From positions 9,424,001 to 9,488,000 of the forward strand of contig NZ_CP045096.1 of assembly GCF_009184865.1 (NCBI RefSeq): 64,000 nt of DNA, read 5' to 3'. The position numbers and the translations under genes are program-made. The notes under the pieces are model-generated. The model was given only the letters and a program-made list of their open reading frames with translations. It had not been told where the DNA came from and did no database searches. Shown one piece after another: positions 9,610 through 20,760 of this stretch; within the stretch, counting starts at the first letter, position 1; each line of letters opens with the position of its first letter. The DNA comes from Streptomyces phaeolivaceus. Its GTDB lineage: Bacteria > Actinomycetota > Actinomycetes > Streptomycetales > Streptomycetaceae.

Positions 9610-10123
9610 GGCTGTCGGCGTGCGGGTGGACGACGAGCCGTACGTCGTACTCGTCGAGCAGCAGCCGGCCGAGTCGGTCGGCGGCCTTGCCGAAGCCCGC
9701 CCACTGCCCGGCGGTCAGCTCGGGCGGCTCGGTGAACGCGCCGGTCTTCTCGTCGCGGTACATCGGCGGGATGAGGACCAGATGGTGGGCGCCCGCGGCG
9801 GCCGTGAGCGCGGCGACCTGTCGGACATGGGCGAGCGTCTCGTCCCACGCCTCGGGCCGGTGCAGCGCGCCGAACGCGGTGCCGCCGGAGACCTGGAGGC
9901 CGCGCACGGCGAGTTCCTCGGCGAGGACGGCCGGGTCGGTGGGGAGGTAGCCGTACGGGCCCAGCTCCAGCCACCGGTACCCGGCCTCGGCCGGCTCGTC
10001 GAGGAAGCGGGTGTACGGGACCTGGTGCTCGTCCTCGGGGAACCAGACGCCCCAGGAGTCGGGGGCGGAGCCCAGGCACAGATTGCCCGCGGTGGTGCGG
10101 AGCGGGGTTGGCGCCGTTGCCAT
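9554..10123 (-). pseudogene. Sugar phosphate isomerase/epimerase, N-terminal half only
   Basis: A TIM-barrel xylose-isomerase-like protein starts cleanly at the ATG at 10123. It shows LGSAPDSWGVWFPEDEHQ, GYRWLELGPYGYLPTD, LVLIPPMYRD and the metal-site strand LVVHPHADSH, then loses similarity near 9604 and closes after a nonsense tail of about 20 residues at 9554. Family members need roughly 100 more residues, including the last two metal ligands, so the product should be inactive. The break point coincides with the headless C26 gene, indicating one deletion that joined the two. A separate C-terminal isomerase piece lies at 12.5-12.9 kb. Confidence 0.78.
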
Positions 10124-10286
10124 GACGTGTGTCCTTCGGGGAGAGGGGCAGGGACGATCCGGGAGATCTCGACAGATCAGTCCGCTCCGGTCGTTCGCCC
10201 GCCCACCCGACCGGAGCGGGCACAGGATGTCGGGTGCGGCAGGCTGTCCGCTTCCTAGCGTGGTGGCCGAAAGGAAGGAGACCGGA

Positions 10287-11153
10287 GTGCTGGAACGGCT
10301 CAACCAGGCCATGGAGCACATCGAACGCCGTCTCGATCAGCCGATCGAGACGGCCGACCTGGCACGGATCGCGGTCACGTCGGAGTACCACCTGCGGCGG
10401 CTGTTCTCCGCGCTCGCGGGCATGCCGCTGTCGGAGTACGTCCGCCGCAGACGGCTCACCGTCGCCGGCGCCGAGGTGCTGGCCGGCGAGCGGACCCTGC
10501 TGGAGATCGCGGTGCGCTACGGCTACGGCTCGGGGGAGGCGTTCGCGCGGGCCTTCCGCGCCCTGCACGGCGTCGGCCCCGGGGAGGCCCGGCGGACCGG
10601 CGCGAGCCTGCGCTCCCAGCCCCGGATGTCCTTCCGTCTCGTCGTCGAAGGGAGCAGCACCATGCGATACCGCGTCGTGGAGAAGGAGGAGTTCCGGGTG
10701 GTCGGGAGGAAGACCCGTGTCCCCCTCGTGCACGAGGGGATGAACCCGGCGATCGCCGACTTCGTCCGAGGCATCGGACGGGAGACGCTCGACCGGATCG
10801 AGGCCCTGTCCGACCAGGAACCGAAGGGGATCGTGTCGATCAGCGACAACCTGGACGAGAGCCGGGCCGAGGGGACCGAACTCGACTACTTCCACGGGGC
10901 CGTGACCGGCGCGCCCACCCCCGAGGACATGGACGAGCTGACCGTCCCCGCCGGGACCTGGGCCGTCTTCGAGAACTCCGGGCCGTTCCCGCAGGCGTTG
11001 CAGTATCTGTGGCGGGACGTCTTCACCCAGTGGTTCCCGTCCAACCCGTACCGCAGCCGACCGGGACCCGAGGTCCTGCGCACCCGGCTGTCGCCCGACG
11101 CGGCGCGGGCGGACGCCGAGCTGTGGATCCCGGTGGAGCGGACCGCGCTCTGA
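10287..11153 (+). CDS. AraC-family regulator with GyrI-like effector domain
   Basis: A 288-residue regulator. The N-terminal AraC double helix-turn-helix covers about residues 1-105, with LADLARIAVTSEYHLRRLF-type spacing and IAVRYGYGSGEAFARAFRA. The C-terminal half (about residues 130-288) is a GyrI/SOUL-like effector-binding domain recognised from YRVVEKEEFRVVGRKTRVP, VPAGTWAVFENSGPFP and AELWIPV. This is the architecture of Rob and related drug-responsive activators. The GTG at 10287 follows AAGGAAGG. It diverges from the broken sugar isomerase, whose control it may once have had, but that is only inferred from position. Confidence 0.9.
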   Translation: MLERLNQAMEHIERRLDQPIETADLARIAVTSEYHLRRLFSALAGMPLSEYVRRRRLTVAGAEVLAGERTLLEIAVRYGYGSGEAFARAFRALHGVGPGEARRTGASLRSQPRMSFRLVVEGSSTMRYRVVEKEEFRVVGRKTRVPLVHEGMNPAIADFVRGIGRETLDRIEALSDQEPKGIVSISDNLDESRAEGTELDYFHGAVTGAPTPEDMDELTVPAGTWAVFENSGPFPQALQYLWRDVFTQWFPSNPYRSRPGPEVLRTRLSPDAARADAELWIPVERTAL

Positions 11154-11245
11154 GCGCCGGCGCGCGGCGACTTCACGTCGTCGCGCGCCTGCCCCTCCTC
11201 CCGGTCCGCCGGTAGCGTGGAACGACATCGACCTGAGGTGGGGGC

Positions 11246-12421
11246 ATGCGGGCGATCGTCGTGGGGGCGGGCATCGGGGGACTGGCCGCGACACTGAGTC
11301 TGCGGCGCGCCGGGTGCGAGGTGACCCTCGTCGAGCAGGCGCCACGGTTCACCGAGATCGGCGCGGGCATCCAGCTCGCGCCCAACGCCACCCGCGTCCT
11401 GCGCGGCCTCGGCCTGCTCGACGCGGTCGGCGCCCGGTCCGCCCGGCCGGCCCGGCTGAGCTTCCGCACCTGGTCCGACGGGAGCGAGATCTGCCACTAC
11501 GCGCTGGGGCACGAGGCCGAGGACGCGTTCGGCGCGCCGTATCTCCAGGTCCACCGGGCCGATCTGCACGAGGTCCTGGCCGCCGCGGTGCCGCCCGGCT
11601 CGGTGCGGCTGAACACCGTGGTCGTGGGCATCGGGCAGGACGACGCGGGCGCGCGGGTGACCACGGACGGCGGGGAGACCCTGGAGGCGGACCTCGTCGT
11701 CGCCGCGGACGGAGTACGGTCTCCGGCCCGCCGCCGGCTGTTCGGCGCCGACGAGGCCCTGTACTCGGGGACCGCCGCCTACCGGGCCCTGCTGCCCGCC
11801 GACGAGGTCGCCGGCCTCGATCTTCCGGAGTACGGGCTCTGGCTCGGCCCGGGACGGCACTTCGTGCACTACTGGGTGCGGCGCCGGGAACTGCTCAACG
11901 TCGTCGGCGTCGTCGGGACCGCGACGGCACAGGAGTCGTGGACCGCCCGTGCGGAGCCGGGCGAACACCTGCGCGCGTTCGACGGATGGGACCCCCGGGT
12001 GCGCGCCCTCCTCGCCCGGACGGGGACGGTGCTCCGCTACGGCATCCACACCCGCGCCCCGCTCGACCGCTGGAACATCGGCCGCGTCACCCTGCTCGGC
12101 GACAGCGCCCACGCGATGGTGCCGTTCCACGCCCAGGGTGCCGCCCAGGCCCTGGTCGACGCGGCCGTCCTCGGCGACTGCCTCACGGGCGCGGCACCGG
12201 CCGACGTACCCGAGGCGCTGGAGCGGTACGTACGCCGACGGCTGGCCACCGCCACCCGGGTACAGGCCGGTTCGGCGCGGGCCGGCGAGGACTACCACCT
12301 CCCGGACGGGCCGGAGGCACACGCACGGAACGCCCGCCTGGCCGCGCGGGCGGCGGAGAACGGGTTCGGCCCGCACGCGTACGCGTGGGGGATCGACGCG
12401 GTGGAGGAGCGGGCGTCGTAG
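11246..12421 (+). CDS. FAD-dependent monooxygenase (salicylate-hydroxylase-like)
   Basis: A 391-residue group A flavoprotein monooxygenase. The Rossmann fingerprint AIVVGAGIGGLAATLSLRRAG is at the extreme N-terminus, the DG motif appears as VVAADGVRSPARRRLF, and the second FAD motif as RVTLLGDSAHAMVPFHAQGA. Between them lies the substrate sheet. The enzyme would use NAD(P)H and O2 to hydroxylate an aromatic or similar substrate; the substrate cannot be read from sequence. It lies between gene remnants and is itself intact, with no visible operon partner. The start ATG follows GAGGTGGGGGC. Confidence 0.9.
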   Translation: MRAIVVGAGIGGLAATLSLRRAGCEVTLVEQAPRFTEIGAGIQLAPNATRVLRGLGLLDAVGARSARPARLSFRTWSDGSEICHYALGHEAEDAFGAPYLQVHRADLHEVLAAAVPPGSVRLNTVVVGIGQDDAGARVTTDGGETLEADLVVAADGVRSPARRRLFGADEALYSGTAAYRALLPADEVAGLDLPEYGLWLGPGRHFVHYWVRRRELLNVVGVVGTATAQESWTARAEPGEHLRAFDGWDPRVRALLARTGTVLRYGIHTRAPLDRWNIGRVTLLGDSAHAMVPFHAQGAAQALVDAAVLGDCLTGAAPADVPEALERYVRRRLATATRVQAGSARAGEDYHLPDGPEAHARNARLAARAAENGFGPHAYAWGIDAVEERAS

Positions 12422-12533
12422 ACCGACACCGGGGTGGTGAGCGGGTGCGCCCGCGTGGGTCGGCACGGCCTCGGGCCCCGCGTCCACCGGAGGGTGGGCG
12501 CGGGGCCGGGGTGCGGGCGTGGCGCGCTGTCCG

Positions 12534-12900
12534 TCAGACGGCCGCCGACGCCGCGTGCAGGTTCTTCGCCGCCAGGGCCAGCCCGTCCGTCCGGGAGTAG
12601 GCCGCGTCCTCGTGCTCGATGTTGACGGCCGTGTCCGGGTCGATCTCGGCGAGGGCGCGCAGGAACTCGGTCCGGAACGGGACGTCGTTGCCCTCACCGA
12701 CGGCCACGAACTTCCACGCCGGGTTCTCGGGCCAGGCGTTGCACCAGAAGCCGTAACCGGTGGGGACCTTGCCGGGGTCGGAAGCCGGCACCCGGGTGAA
12801 CGATGTGTCCAGGACACCCCGGATGTCCGCGCCGGGGCACAGCGTCGCGTCCTTCGCGGCGGCGTGGAACACCAGCGGCCCCAGCCACTTGACGGAGGCG
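12534..12900 (-). pseudogene. Sugar phosphate isomerase/epimerase, C-terminal fragment
   Basis: The last 120 or so residues of a xylose-isomerase-like TIM barrel, with LVFHAAAKDATLCPGADIRG, WKFVAVGEGNDVPFRTEF and VNIEHEDAAYSR, are preserved up to the stop at 12534. No N-terminal half or start precedes them. The frame upstream runs antisense through the hydroxypyruvate isomerase fragment and into the idonate dehydrogenase fragment. The frame is open but not one coherent protein. It belongs to a different subtype from the half gene at 9.6-10.1 kb. Confidence 0.78.
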
Positions 12901-12902
12901 CG

Positions 12903-13233
12903 ATGTACACGTTGGCCGTCTGTGCCGAGATGGTCCACCGGGACCTGCCGATCGAGGAGCGGGCACGGGCGGATCCACGAGGCCGGGTTCGAGGTGGAGA
13001 TCTGGGACTGGACGCGGCACGATCTCGACGCCCTGGCCCGTACACCGGCGCGGTTCTCCTCGATGACCGGCCACATCCGGGGCACCCTCACCGACGAGGA
13101 CGGCGCGGCCGAACTGCCGCGCACCGCCGAGGAGTCGGTGACGGCGGCGGCCCGGCTGGGCTGCCCCCGGCTCAATCCGCACGGCACCGGACTGGACGGC
13201 GAGGGGCTGCCCGTGGTGCCGGTGGCGGGCGAG
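12903..13233 (+). pseudogene. Hydroxypyruvate isomerase (Hyi-like), N-terminal fragment with frameshift
   Basis: The plus strand opens at the ATG at 12903 with YTLAVCAEMVHRDLPIEER. After one extra G near 12965-12972 it continues in the next frame with RIHEAGFEVEIWDWTRHDL, IRGTLTDEDGAAELPRT and LNPHGTG. It stops being recognisable at about 13233, where the minus-strand idonate dehydrogenase fragment begins. About half of the barrel is missing. Both the frameshift and the truncation mark a dead gene. The family interconverts hydroxypyruvate and tartronate semialdehyde in glyoxylate metabolism. Confidence 0.72.
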
Positions 13234-13235
13234 GC

Positions 13236-13622
13236 CGCGAACCCGCCCTGCACATGCGGGGTGTGGGCCGCGCTGCCCAGATAGCGGGTGTGCGCGCAGA
13301 CGTTGCGCGAGCCGCGTACGCACTCGGGGCACACCCCGCAGGGCGTGGCCGGATGGATCGCGACGGCCGCGCCGACCGCCGGGGCGTCCGGCCCCTCCAC
13401 CCCGTCCCCGAGGGCGGCGACATGGCCGACCACCTCATGGCCGAGCACCATCGGCTCGCTCACCGCGAAGTCGCCCACCCGGACCCGGTGGTAGTAGTGC
13501 AGATCGGAACCGCGGATCCCGCCGAGCGCGACGGCGACCGCGATCTCGCCGGGCGCGGGACCGTCGTACGGCCGCTCCTCGACCCGGAGGTCGCCGGCTC
13601 CGTGGACAACACACGCGTGCAT
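13236..13622 (-). pseudogene. L-idonate 5-dehydrogenase-like zinc alcohol dehydrogenase, N-terminal fragment
   Basis: ATG at 13622 with AAGGAG five bases upstream. The MDR N-terminus follows: MHACVVHGAGDLRVEERPY, ALGGIRGSDLHYYHRVRVG, the zinc motif GHEVVGHVAALGDGVEG, and the structural zinc cysteines CGVCPECVRGSRNVC. The conserved text ends at HTPHVQGGFAA near 13236, so the entire NAD-binding domain is lost. The first catalytic ligand position reads IRGSDLHYY, where the family usually has CGSDLHYY; the zinc cysteine is replaced by Arg. It lies downstream of, and in frame with, the 2-hydroxyacid dehydrogenase. Confidence 0.8.
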
Positions 13623-14684
13623 GGGGGCTCCTTGAGAGGTCGGCCGGGATCGGCGGGTGTGGCTGGACGTGCCGGGCCGGGGGGTGGCGTCGGAAGCGGG
13701 AGTCCCGGGGTGTGCGGCACCGCCCGGCAGCGGGGTCCGCGCCGGGCCGCCCGCGAGGACGTCGAGGATGTTGTCGACCGCGAGGTCCACCATGGCGGCC
13801 CGGGTGGCCTCGGTGGCCGAGCCGACGTGGGGGAGCGCCACCACGTTGGGCTCGCCGACCAGCGGCGACAACTCGGCGCCCATCGGCTCGCGTTCGAAGA
13901 CGTCCAGCCCGGCGGAGTGGATGGTCCCGTCGCGCACCGCCTTGAGCAGGGCGTCCTCGTCGACGACACCGCCGCGCGCGGTGTTGATCAGGGTGGCGGT
14001 CGGCTTCATGGCCGCCAGCTCGGCCGCGCCGATGAGATGACGGGTCTCGGGGGTCAGGGGGAGGTTGAGGGAGACCACGTCGGACTCGGCGAGCAGGGTG
14101 GGCAGATCCACCCGTGTGGAGAGCGTGTCCTCGTGCGCGGACCGGCTGTGGTGCGGCACCCGCATGCCGAAGCCATGGGCGCGGCGGGCCACCGCGCGCC
14201 CGATCTGGCCGTACCCGACGATGCCGAGCGTGGCGCCGTACACGTCCAGGCCCAGGTAGTCGCCCATGCGGGGCACGTCCCACCGGCCCGCGGTGAGCGC
14301 GTCGTCGGAGGCGCCGAGCAGGCGGCGGGCCATCAGGACGAGCGCGAACGTCAGATCGGCGGTGGTCTCGGCGAGGACGCCGGGGGTGTGGGTGACCACG
14401 ACCCCGCGCTCGGCGGCGGCCTCCCGGTCCACGGCGTCGAAACCCGTGCTGGCCAGCGCGACGACCTTCAGCGACGCCCCGGCGGCGTCGAGCAGCGCGG
14501 CGTCCACCCGGTCGTTGCCCAGACGGAGGATGCCGCTCGCTCCGGGGGCGAGGGCGCGCGGCTCGGCCGGTTCGGGTTTGCCGGGCCCGTCCCAGCGCAC
14601 CGCCTCCACCCGGCCGGTCAGCCGGTCGAGGCCGCCGCCGGGGCCCACGCTCCCGCCGCGCACGGTCGTCGAGGAACTGGTCAT
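13623..14684 (-). CDS. D-isomer-specific 2-hydroxyacid dehydrogenase without its own stop
   Basis: NAD(P)-dependent 2-hydroxyacid (glyoxylate/hydroxypyruvate-type) dehydrogenase of about 320 core residues. The NAD motif is GIVGYGQIGRAVARR. The catalytic set is complete: Arg in LINTARGGVVDEDAL, Glu in LDVFEREPMG, and His in VALPHVGSATEATR. The ATG at 14684 is the first plausible start but lacks a convincing ribosome site, and the N-terminal 25 residues look unlike relatives. At the other end the core finishes near 13740, and the frame passes through about 40 low-complexity residues straight into the idonate dehydrogenase fragment with no stop. A working enzyme with an abnormal tail is possible; so is a decaying gene. 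Confidence 0.75.
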
Positions 14685-14854
14685 CGCCCCCACCCGGCTG
14701 CGGGACACCTCCGCCGACGTCGAGGCGAGCCGCTGGATCGGCGCCCCGGAGGACGCCCGCCCGGCATGACACAGGCGCGGCACGACAGAGGCGCGGCATG
14801 ACGAACGTCCGGGCCGGTCCCGAAGGGCCGACCCGGACGCGGCTTGCCGGAGGA

Positions 14855-17543
<2,689 letters not shown>

Positions 17544-17550
17544 GGCGACC

Positions 17551-17580
17551 AACCTACCCTCATAAACACGACTGATTCAA
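17551..17580 (-). promoter_or_regulatory. Probable leaderless promoter of furA-katG
   Basis: On the minus strand TTGAAT (17575-17580), an 18-base spacer and TAGGTT (17551-17556) form a vegetative-type promoter. Only seven bases separate the -10 box from the furA ATG, and there is no ribosome site in between. Transcription therefore most likely begins at the A of the start codon. The AT-rich spacer is a natural place for FurA binding. Confidence 0.65.
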
Positions 17581-17661
17581 GAAAACGAACGAACCAAGTC
17601 TGTCGTGCCGCGCCGACCACCGTCCGTGGCCGCCCGGTGGCACGGGTGACCCCGAAACGCG

Positions 17662-17683
17662 AAAAAGCCCGCTGCGCGCGGGC
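17662..17683 (-). terminator. Terminator downstream of lutC
   Basis: Read on the minus strand, GCCCGC, a 5-base loop and GCGGGC are followed at once by five T residues. It lies 70 bases past the lutC stop and would end the rha-lut transcript before the furA promoter. This is the only classical T-tailed hairpin I noticed in the window. Confidence 0.8.
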
Positions 17684-17752
17684 GGGGTCGACGATCCGGT
17701 GCCTCACCCGGCGGATCGCGTCACCGATCCGCCGGTCGTTCTCGTACACGGC

Positions 17753-18445
17753 CTAGTCGCCGCTCCCGGTCACCAGCACCACCTCCAGGGTGCGGGGGCC
17801 GTGCACCCCCTCCACCCGGTCCAGTTCGATGTCGCTGGTGGCGGACGGGCCCGAGATCCAGGTCAACGGGCGGGTCGGGTCGAGGAGTTCGAGGGCCTGG
17901 GGGACCGACGACACGACCTGCTCCGGGACGCGTACGACGCAGATGTGGTGGTCGGGCACGAGGGTGATCCGGCGGCGGCCCTGGTCGGGGGAGCCGTCGA
18001 GGACGAGGGTGCCGGTCTCGGCGATCGCGAGGGCGCAGCCGGTGACCACGCTGTCGACCCGGTCCAGCTCGTGCGCGGTGCTCTCCCCGCGATCGGGCAC
18101 CCGCGTCACGTCCGTCGCCGCCGACAGCCACTCCTCGCGCAGCCCCGACGGCACCAGCACCGTGGCCGAACCGTGCGCGCGCAGCAGCCCCGCGACGACC
18201 TCGGCGAGCCCGTCCGCGTCCGTCCGGTGCACGAGCGCCCGGTAGTCGGCCAGGTTCTCCGCCAGCAACTCCACCGTCTCCGCGACGCTGCGCCCGCCGT
18301 GCTCCCGCAGATACCCCCGCTCGACGGCCCGCTCGTACGGAGCGTCGTCCCGTCGTTCGTCGCCGCGTTCGTCGCCGCGTTCGTCGGCTCGTACGTCGGC
18401 GAGGGCGCGCCGGACCCGGCCCAGGATCAGTTCCCTGCTGCTCAC
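17753..18445 (-). CDS. lutC: LutC: L-lactate utilisation protein, LUD domain
   Basis: A 230-residue LUD-domain protein, the third component of the LutABC L-lactate-oxidising complex. TGCALAIAETGTLVLDGSPDQ and TLVPDHHICVVRVPEQVV are the family's C-terminal core, with ISGPSATSDIELDRVEGVHG close to the end. The GTG at 18445 overlaps the lutB stop as GTGA. A short Asp-Glu-Arg repeat (ERGDERGDERRDD) near residues 20-32 comes from a 12-base DNA repeat around 18358-18393 and looks dispensable. It is the last gene of the minus-strand rhamnose-lactate run. Confidence 0.92.
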   Translation of the reverse strand: MSSRELILGRVRRALADVRADERGDERGDERRDDAPYERAVERGYLREHGGRSVAETVELLAENLADYRALVHRTDADGLAEVVAGLLRAHGSATVLVPSGLREEWLSAATDVTRVPDRGESTAHELDRVDSVVTGCALAIAETGTLVLDGSPDQGRRRITLVPDHHICVVRVPEQVVSSVPQALELLDPTRPLTWISGPSATSDIELDRVEGVHGPRTLEVVLVTGSGD

Positions 18446-19920
18446 TTGCCCGTCTCCTTTCCGCCGTTCGTCCGCTGCCACCAGTCCCGGAACGGCTCGG
18501 CGGGCAGCGCGGGAAGATCACGGCTGGCACTCCAGGCCCTGCCGGGGCCCGGCAGCGTACGGGGATGGAAGCGGCGGGTGCGGGACGCGAGCCGCTGTCC
18601 GGTGCGCAGCACGCCGGGGTGGCCGAACGCCCAGCGGGCCGCCCGCATCGCCGCCCGCTCGGCGGCGTGCCCCTTCGCGGGCTTGAGCACGACCTTGTCG
18701 CCCCGCTCCGTCACCGGCCCGCCCTGTGCGACCCGTTCCCGCAGATGCACCAGCACCTCCGGGATGTCGATGGCGACCGGGCACACCTCGTAGCAGGCAC
18801 CGCACAGTGAGGAGGCGTACGGCAGGGAGGAGTCGATCTCGCTTCCCGTGCCCCGGAGCTGAGGGCTGAGGATGGCACCGATCGGGCCCGGGTACACCGA
18901 GCCGTACGCGTGCCCGCCGGCACGCTCGTACACCGGGCACACGTTGAGACACGCCGAGCAGCGGATGCAGCGCAGGGCCTGCCGGCCGACCTCGTCGGCG
19001 AGTGTGTCGGTGCGGCCGTTGTCGATCAGGACCAGATGGAAGGTCTGCGGTCCGTCCTCGTCCGTCGTGCCCGTCCAGGTGGAGGTGTACGGGTTCATCC
19101 GCTCGGCGGTCGAGGAGCGGGGGAGGGTCTGCAGGAACACCTCCAGGTCCCGCCAGGTGGGCACGATCTTCTCGATGCCGACGACCGAGATCAGGGTCTC
19201 GGGGAGGGTGAGGCACATCCGGCCGTTGCCCTCGGACTCCACGACCACCAGCGTGCCGGTCTCGGCGACCATGAAGTTGGCGCCGGAGATCCCGACCTTG
19301 GCCCGCAGGAACTTCTCCCGCAGATGCAGCCGCGCGGCCTCCGCCAGTTCGGCGGGCGTGTCGGTGAGGCCCTCCGGCGCCGGGCGCCCCCACTCGCTCA
19401 TCTCGCGCGCGAAGATGTCCCGGATCTCGCCCCGGTTGCGATGGATCGCGGGGACGAGGATGTGCGAGGGCCGGTCCTTGCCCAACTGCACGATGAGTTC
19501 GGCGAGATCGGTCTCGTAGGCGGCGATGCCCTCGGCCTCCAGCGCCTCGTTCAGCCCGATCTCCTGCGTGGCCATCGACTTGACCTTGACGACCTCGCTC
19601 TCCCCGGTCGCCTTCACGAGATAGGTGACGATCCGGTTGGCCTCGTCCGCGTCGGCGGCCCAGTGCACCGTGCCGCCGGCCGCCTGCACCGACTCCTCCA
19701 ACCGCACGAGATACCGGTCGAGATGACGGAGCGTGTGGTCCTTGATCTGCTTGCCCGCCTCGCGCAGCTCCGCCCAGTCGGACATCTCCGCGACCGCGTT
19801 CGCGCGTTTGGCGCGGATGGTGTGGGTGGCGTGCCGCAGATTGCCGCGCAGGGTCGTGTTGTGCACGGCCTCGTGCGCGGCCTTCGGAAAGGCCGGCATG
19901 CCGAGATACGTTCCGCTCAT
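18442..19920 (-). CDS. lutB: LutB: iron-sulfur L-lactate oxidation protein
   Basis: A 492-residue LUD plus ferredoxin protein. The LUD part has NFMVAETGTLVVVESEGNGR. The two [4Fe-4S] motifs are CIRCSACLNVCPVYE and CGACYEVCPVAIDIP, about residues 320-390. LutABC oxidises L-lactate to pyruvate and feeds electrons to the respiratory chain. The ATG at 19920 overlaps the lutA stop and the gene overlaps lutC, so the three are translationally coupled. A longer open frame upstream lies inside lutA and is not used. Confidence 0.94.
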   Translation of the reverse strand: MSGTYLGMPAFPKAAHEAVHNTTLRGNLRHATHTIRAKRANAVAEMSDWAELREAGKQIKDHTLRHLDRYLVRLEESVQAAGGTVHWAADADEANRIVTYLVKATGESEVVKVKSMATQEIGLNEALEAEGIAAYETDLAELIVQLGKDRPSHILVPAIHRNRGEIRDIFAREMSEWGRPAPEGLTDTPAELAEAARLHLREKFLRAKVGISGANFMVAETGTLVVVESEGNGRMCLTLPETLISVVGIEKIVPTWRDLEVFLQTLPRSSTAERMNPYTSTWTGTTDEDGPQTFHLVLIDNGRTDTLADEVGRQALRCIRCSACLNVCPVYERAGGHAYGSVYPGPIGAILSPQLRGTGSEIDSSLPYASSLCGACYEVCPVAIDIPEVLVHLRERVAQGGPVTERGDKVVLKPAKGHAAERAAMRAARWAFGHPGVLRTGQRLASRTRRFHPRTLPGPGRAWSASRDLPALPAEPFRDWWQRTNGGKETGK

Positions 19921-20672
19921 TTCAGCGGCTCCTCTTCCGTACTCGCCAGGATCTCCGCGATGTGCACCGGCCGCAGGTCCGTCCGCAGCCGGGTCATCGT
20001 GCCGCCGAGGTGCATCAGACACGAGTTGTCGGCCGCGCACAGCACCTCGGCGCCCGTCGACTCGGCGTTGCGCACCTTGTCCAGACCCATCGCCGCCGAG
20101 ACATCGGCGTTCTTCACGGCGAACGTACCGCCGAAGCCACAGCACTCGTCGGCACCGGGCAGCTCCACCAACTCCAGCCCCTTCACGGCCTGGAGCAGCC
20201 TGCGCGGCCGTTCCCCGAGCCCCAGGCTCCGCAGCCCGTGACAGGTCGGGTGGTAGGTCACCTTGTGCGGGTAGTACGCGCCGACGTCCGTCACGCCCAG
20301 CACGTCCACCAGGAACTCGGTCAGCTCGTACGTCTTCGGCACGACCGGCGCCAGCGTCCGCGCCAGGGTGTCCCCGCGCCCCTCCGCCCGCGCCCGCTCA
20401 CCCATCCGCGGATACAGCTCCCGCACCATCGCCCCGCACGAGCCGGACGGTGTCACGATCGCCTCGTACTCCCGGAATACATCGGAGAACTGCCGGGCCA
20501 GCGGCTCGGCCTCCTGTCGGTACCCGGTGTTGTAGTGCGCCTGTCCGCAGCAGGTCTGCCCCATCGGGAAGTCGACGTCGACGCCCAGCCTGGTCAGCAG
20601 TTTCACCACGGCGCGGCCGGTGTCCGGATAGAGCGTGTCGTTGACACAGGTCAGGAACAGGGCGACACGCAT
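19917..20672 (-). CDS. lutA: LutA: cysteine-rich L-lactate oxidation protein
   Basis: A 251-residue protein of two CCG (DUF224-type) domains, seen as MGQTCCGQAHYNTGYRQ with PSGSCGAMV, and as YHPTCHGLRSLG with DECCGFGGTFAVKN. These ligate non-cubane iron-sulfur clusters. The ATG at 20672 follows AAGGAGCCGCG. It starts the lutABC segment 88 bases after rhaB on the same strand. The placement fits a role in handling lactate made from rhamnose. Confidence 0.94.
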   Translation of the reverse strand: MRVALFLTCVNDTLYPDTGRAVVKLLTRLGVDVDFPMGQTCCGQAHYNTGYRQEAEPLARQFSDVFREYEAIVTPSGSCGAMVRELYPRMGERARAEGRGDTLARTLAPVVPKTYELTEFLVDVLGVTDVGAYYPHKVTYHPTCHGLRSLGLGERPRRLLQAVKGLELVELPGADECCGFGGTFAVKNADVSAAMGLDKVRNAESTGAEVLCAADNSCLMHLGGTMTRLRTDLRPVHIAEILASTEEEPLK

Positions 20673-20760
20673 CGCGGCTCCTTGGGGGTCGATCATCGGA
20701 TGAGTGCAGAGTACGACGCGCGTACGCGGAGGGCGAGAGGCCCTCCGGGTACGGTTCCGC

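Noticed and set aside
14266..14769. Plus-strand frame ending VEELVIAPTRLRDTSADVE
   Set aside because: The last 35 residues looked faintly protein-like, as if a regulator's C-terminus, but the rest is antisense to the 2-hydroxyacid dehydrogenase and I could not name a family.
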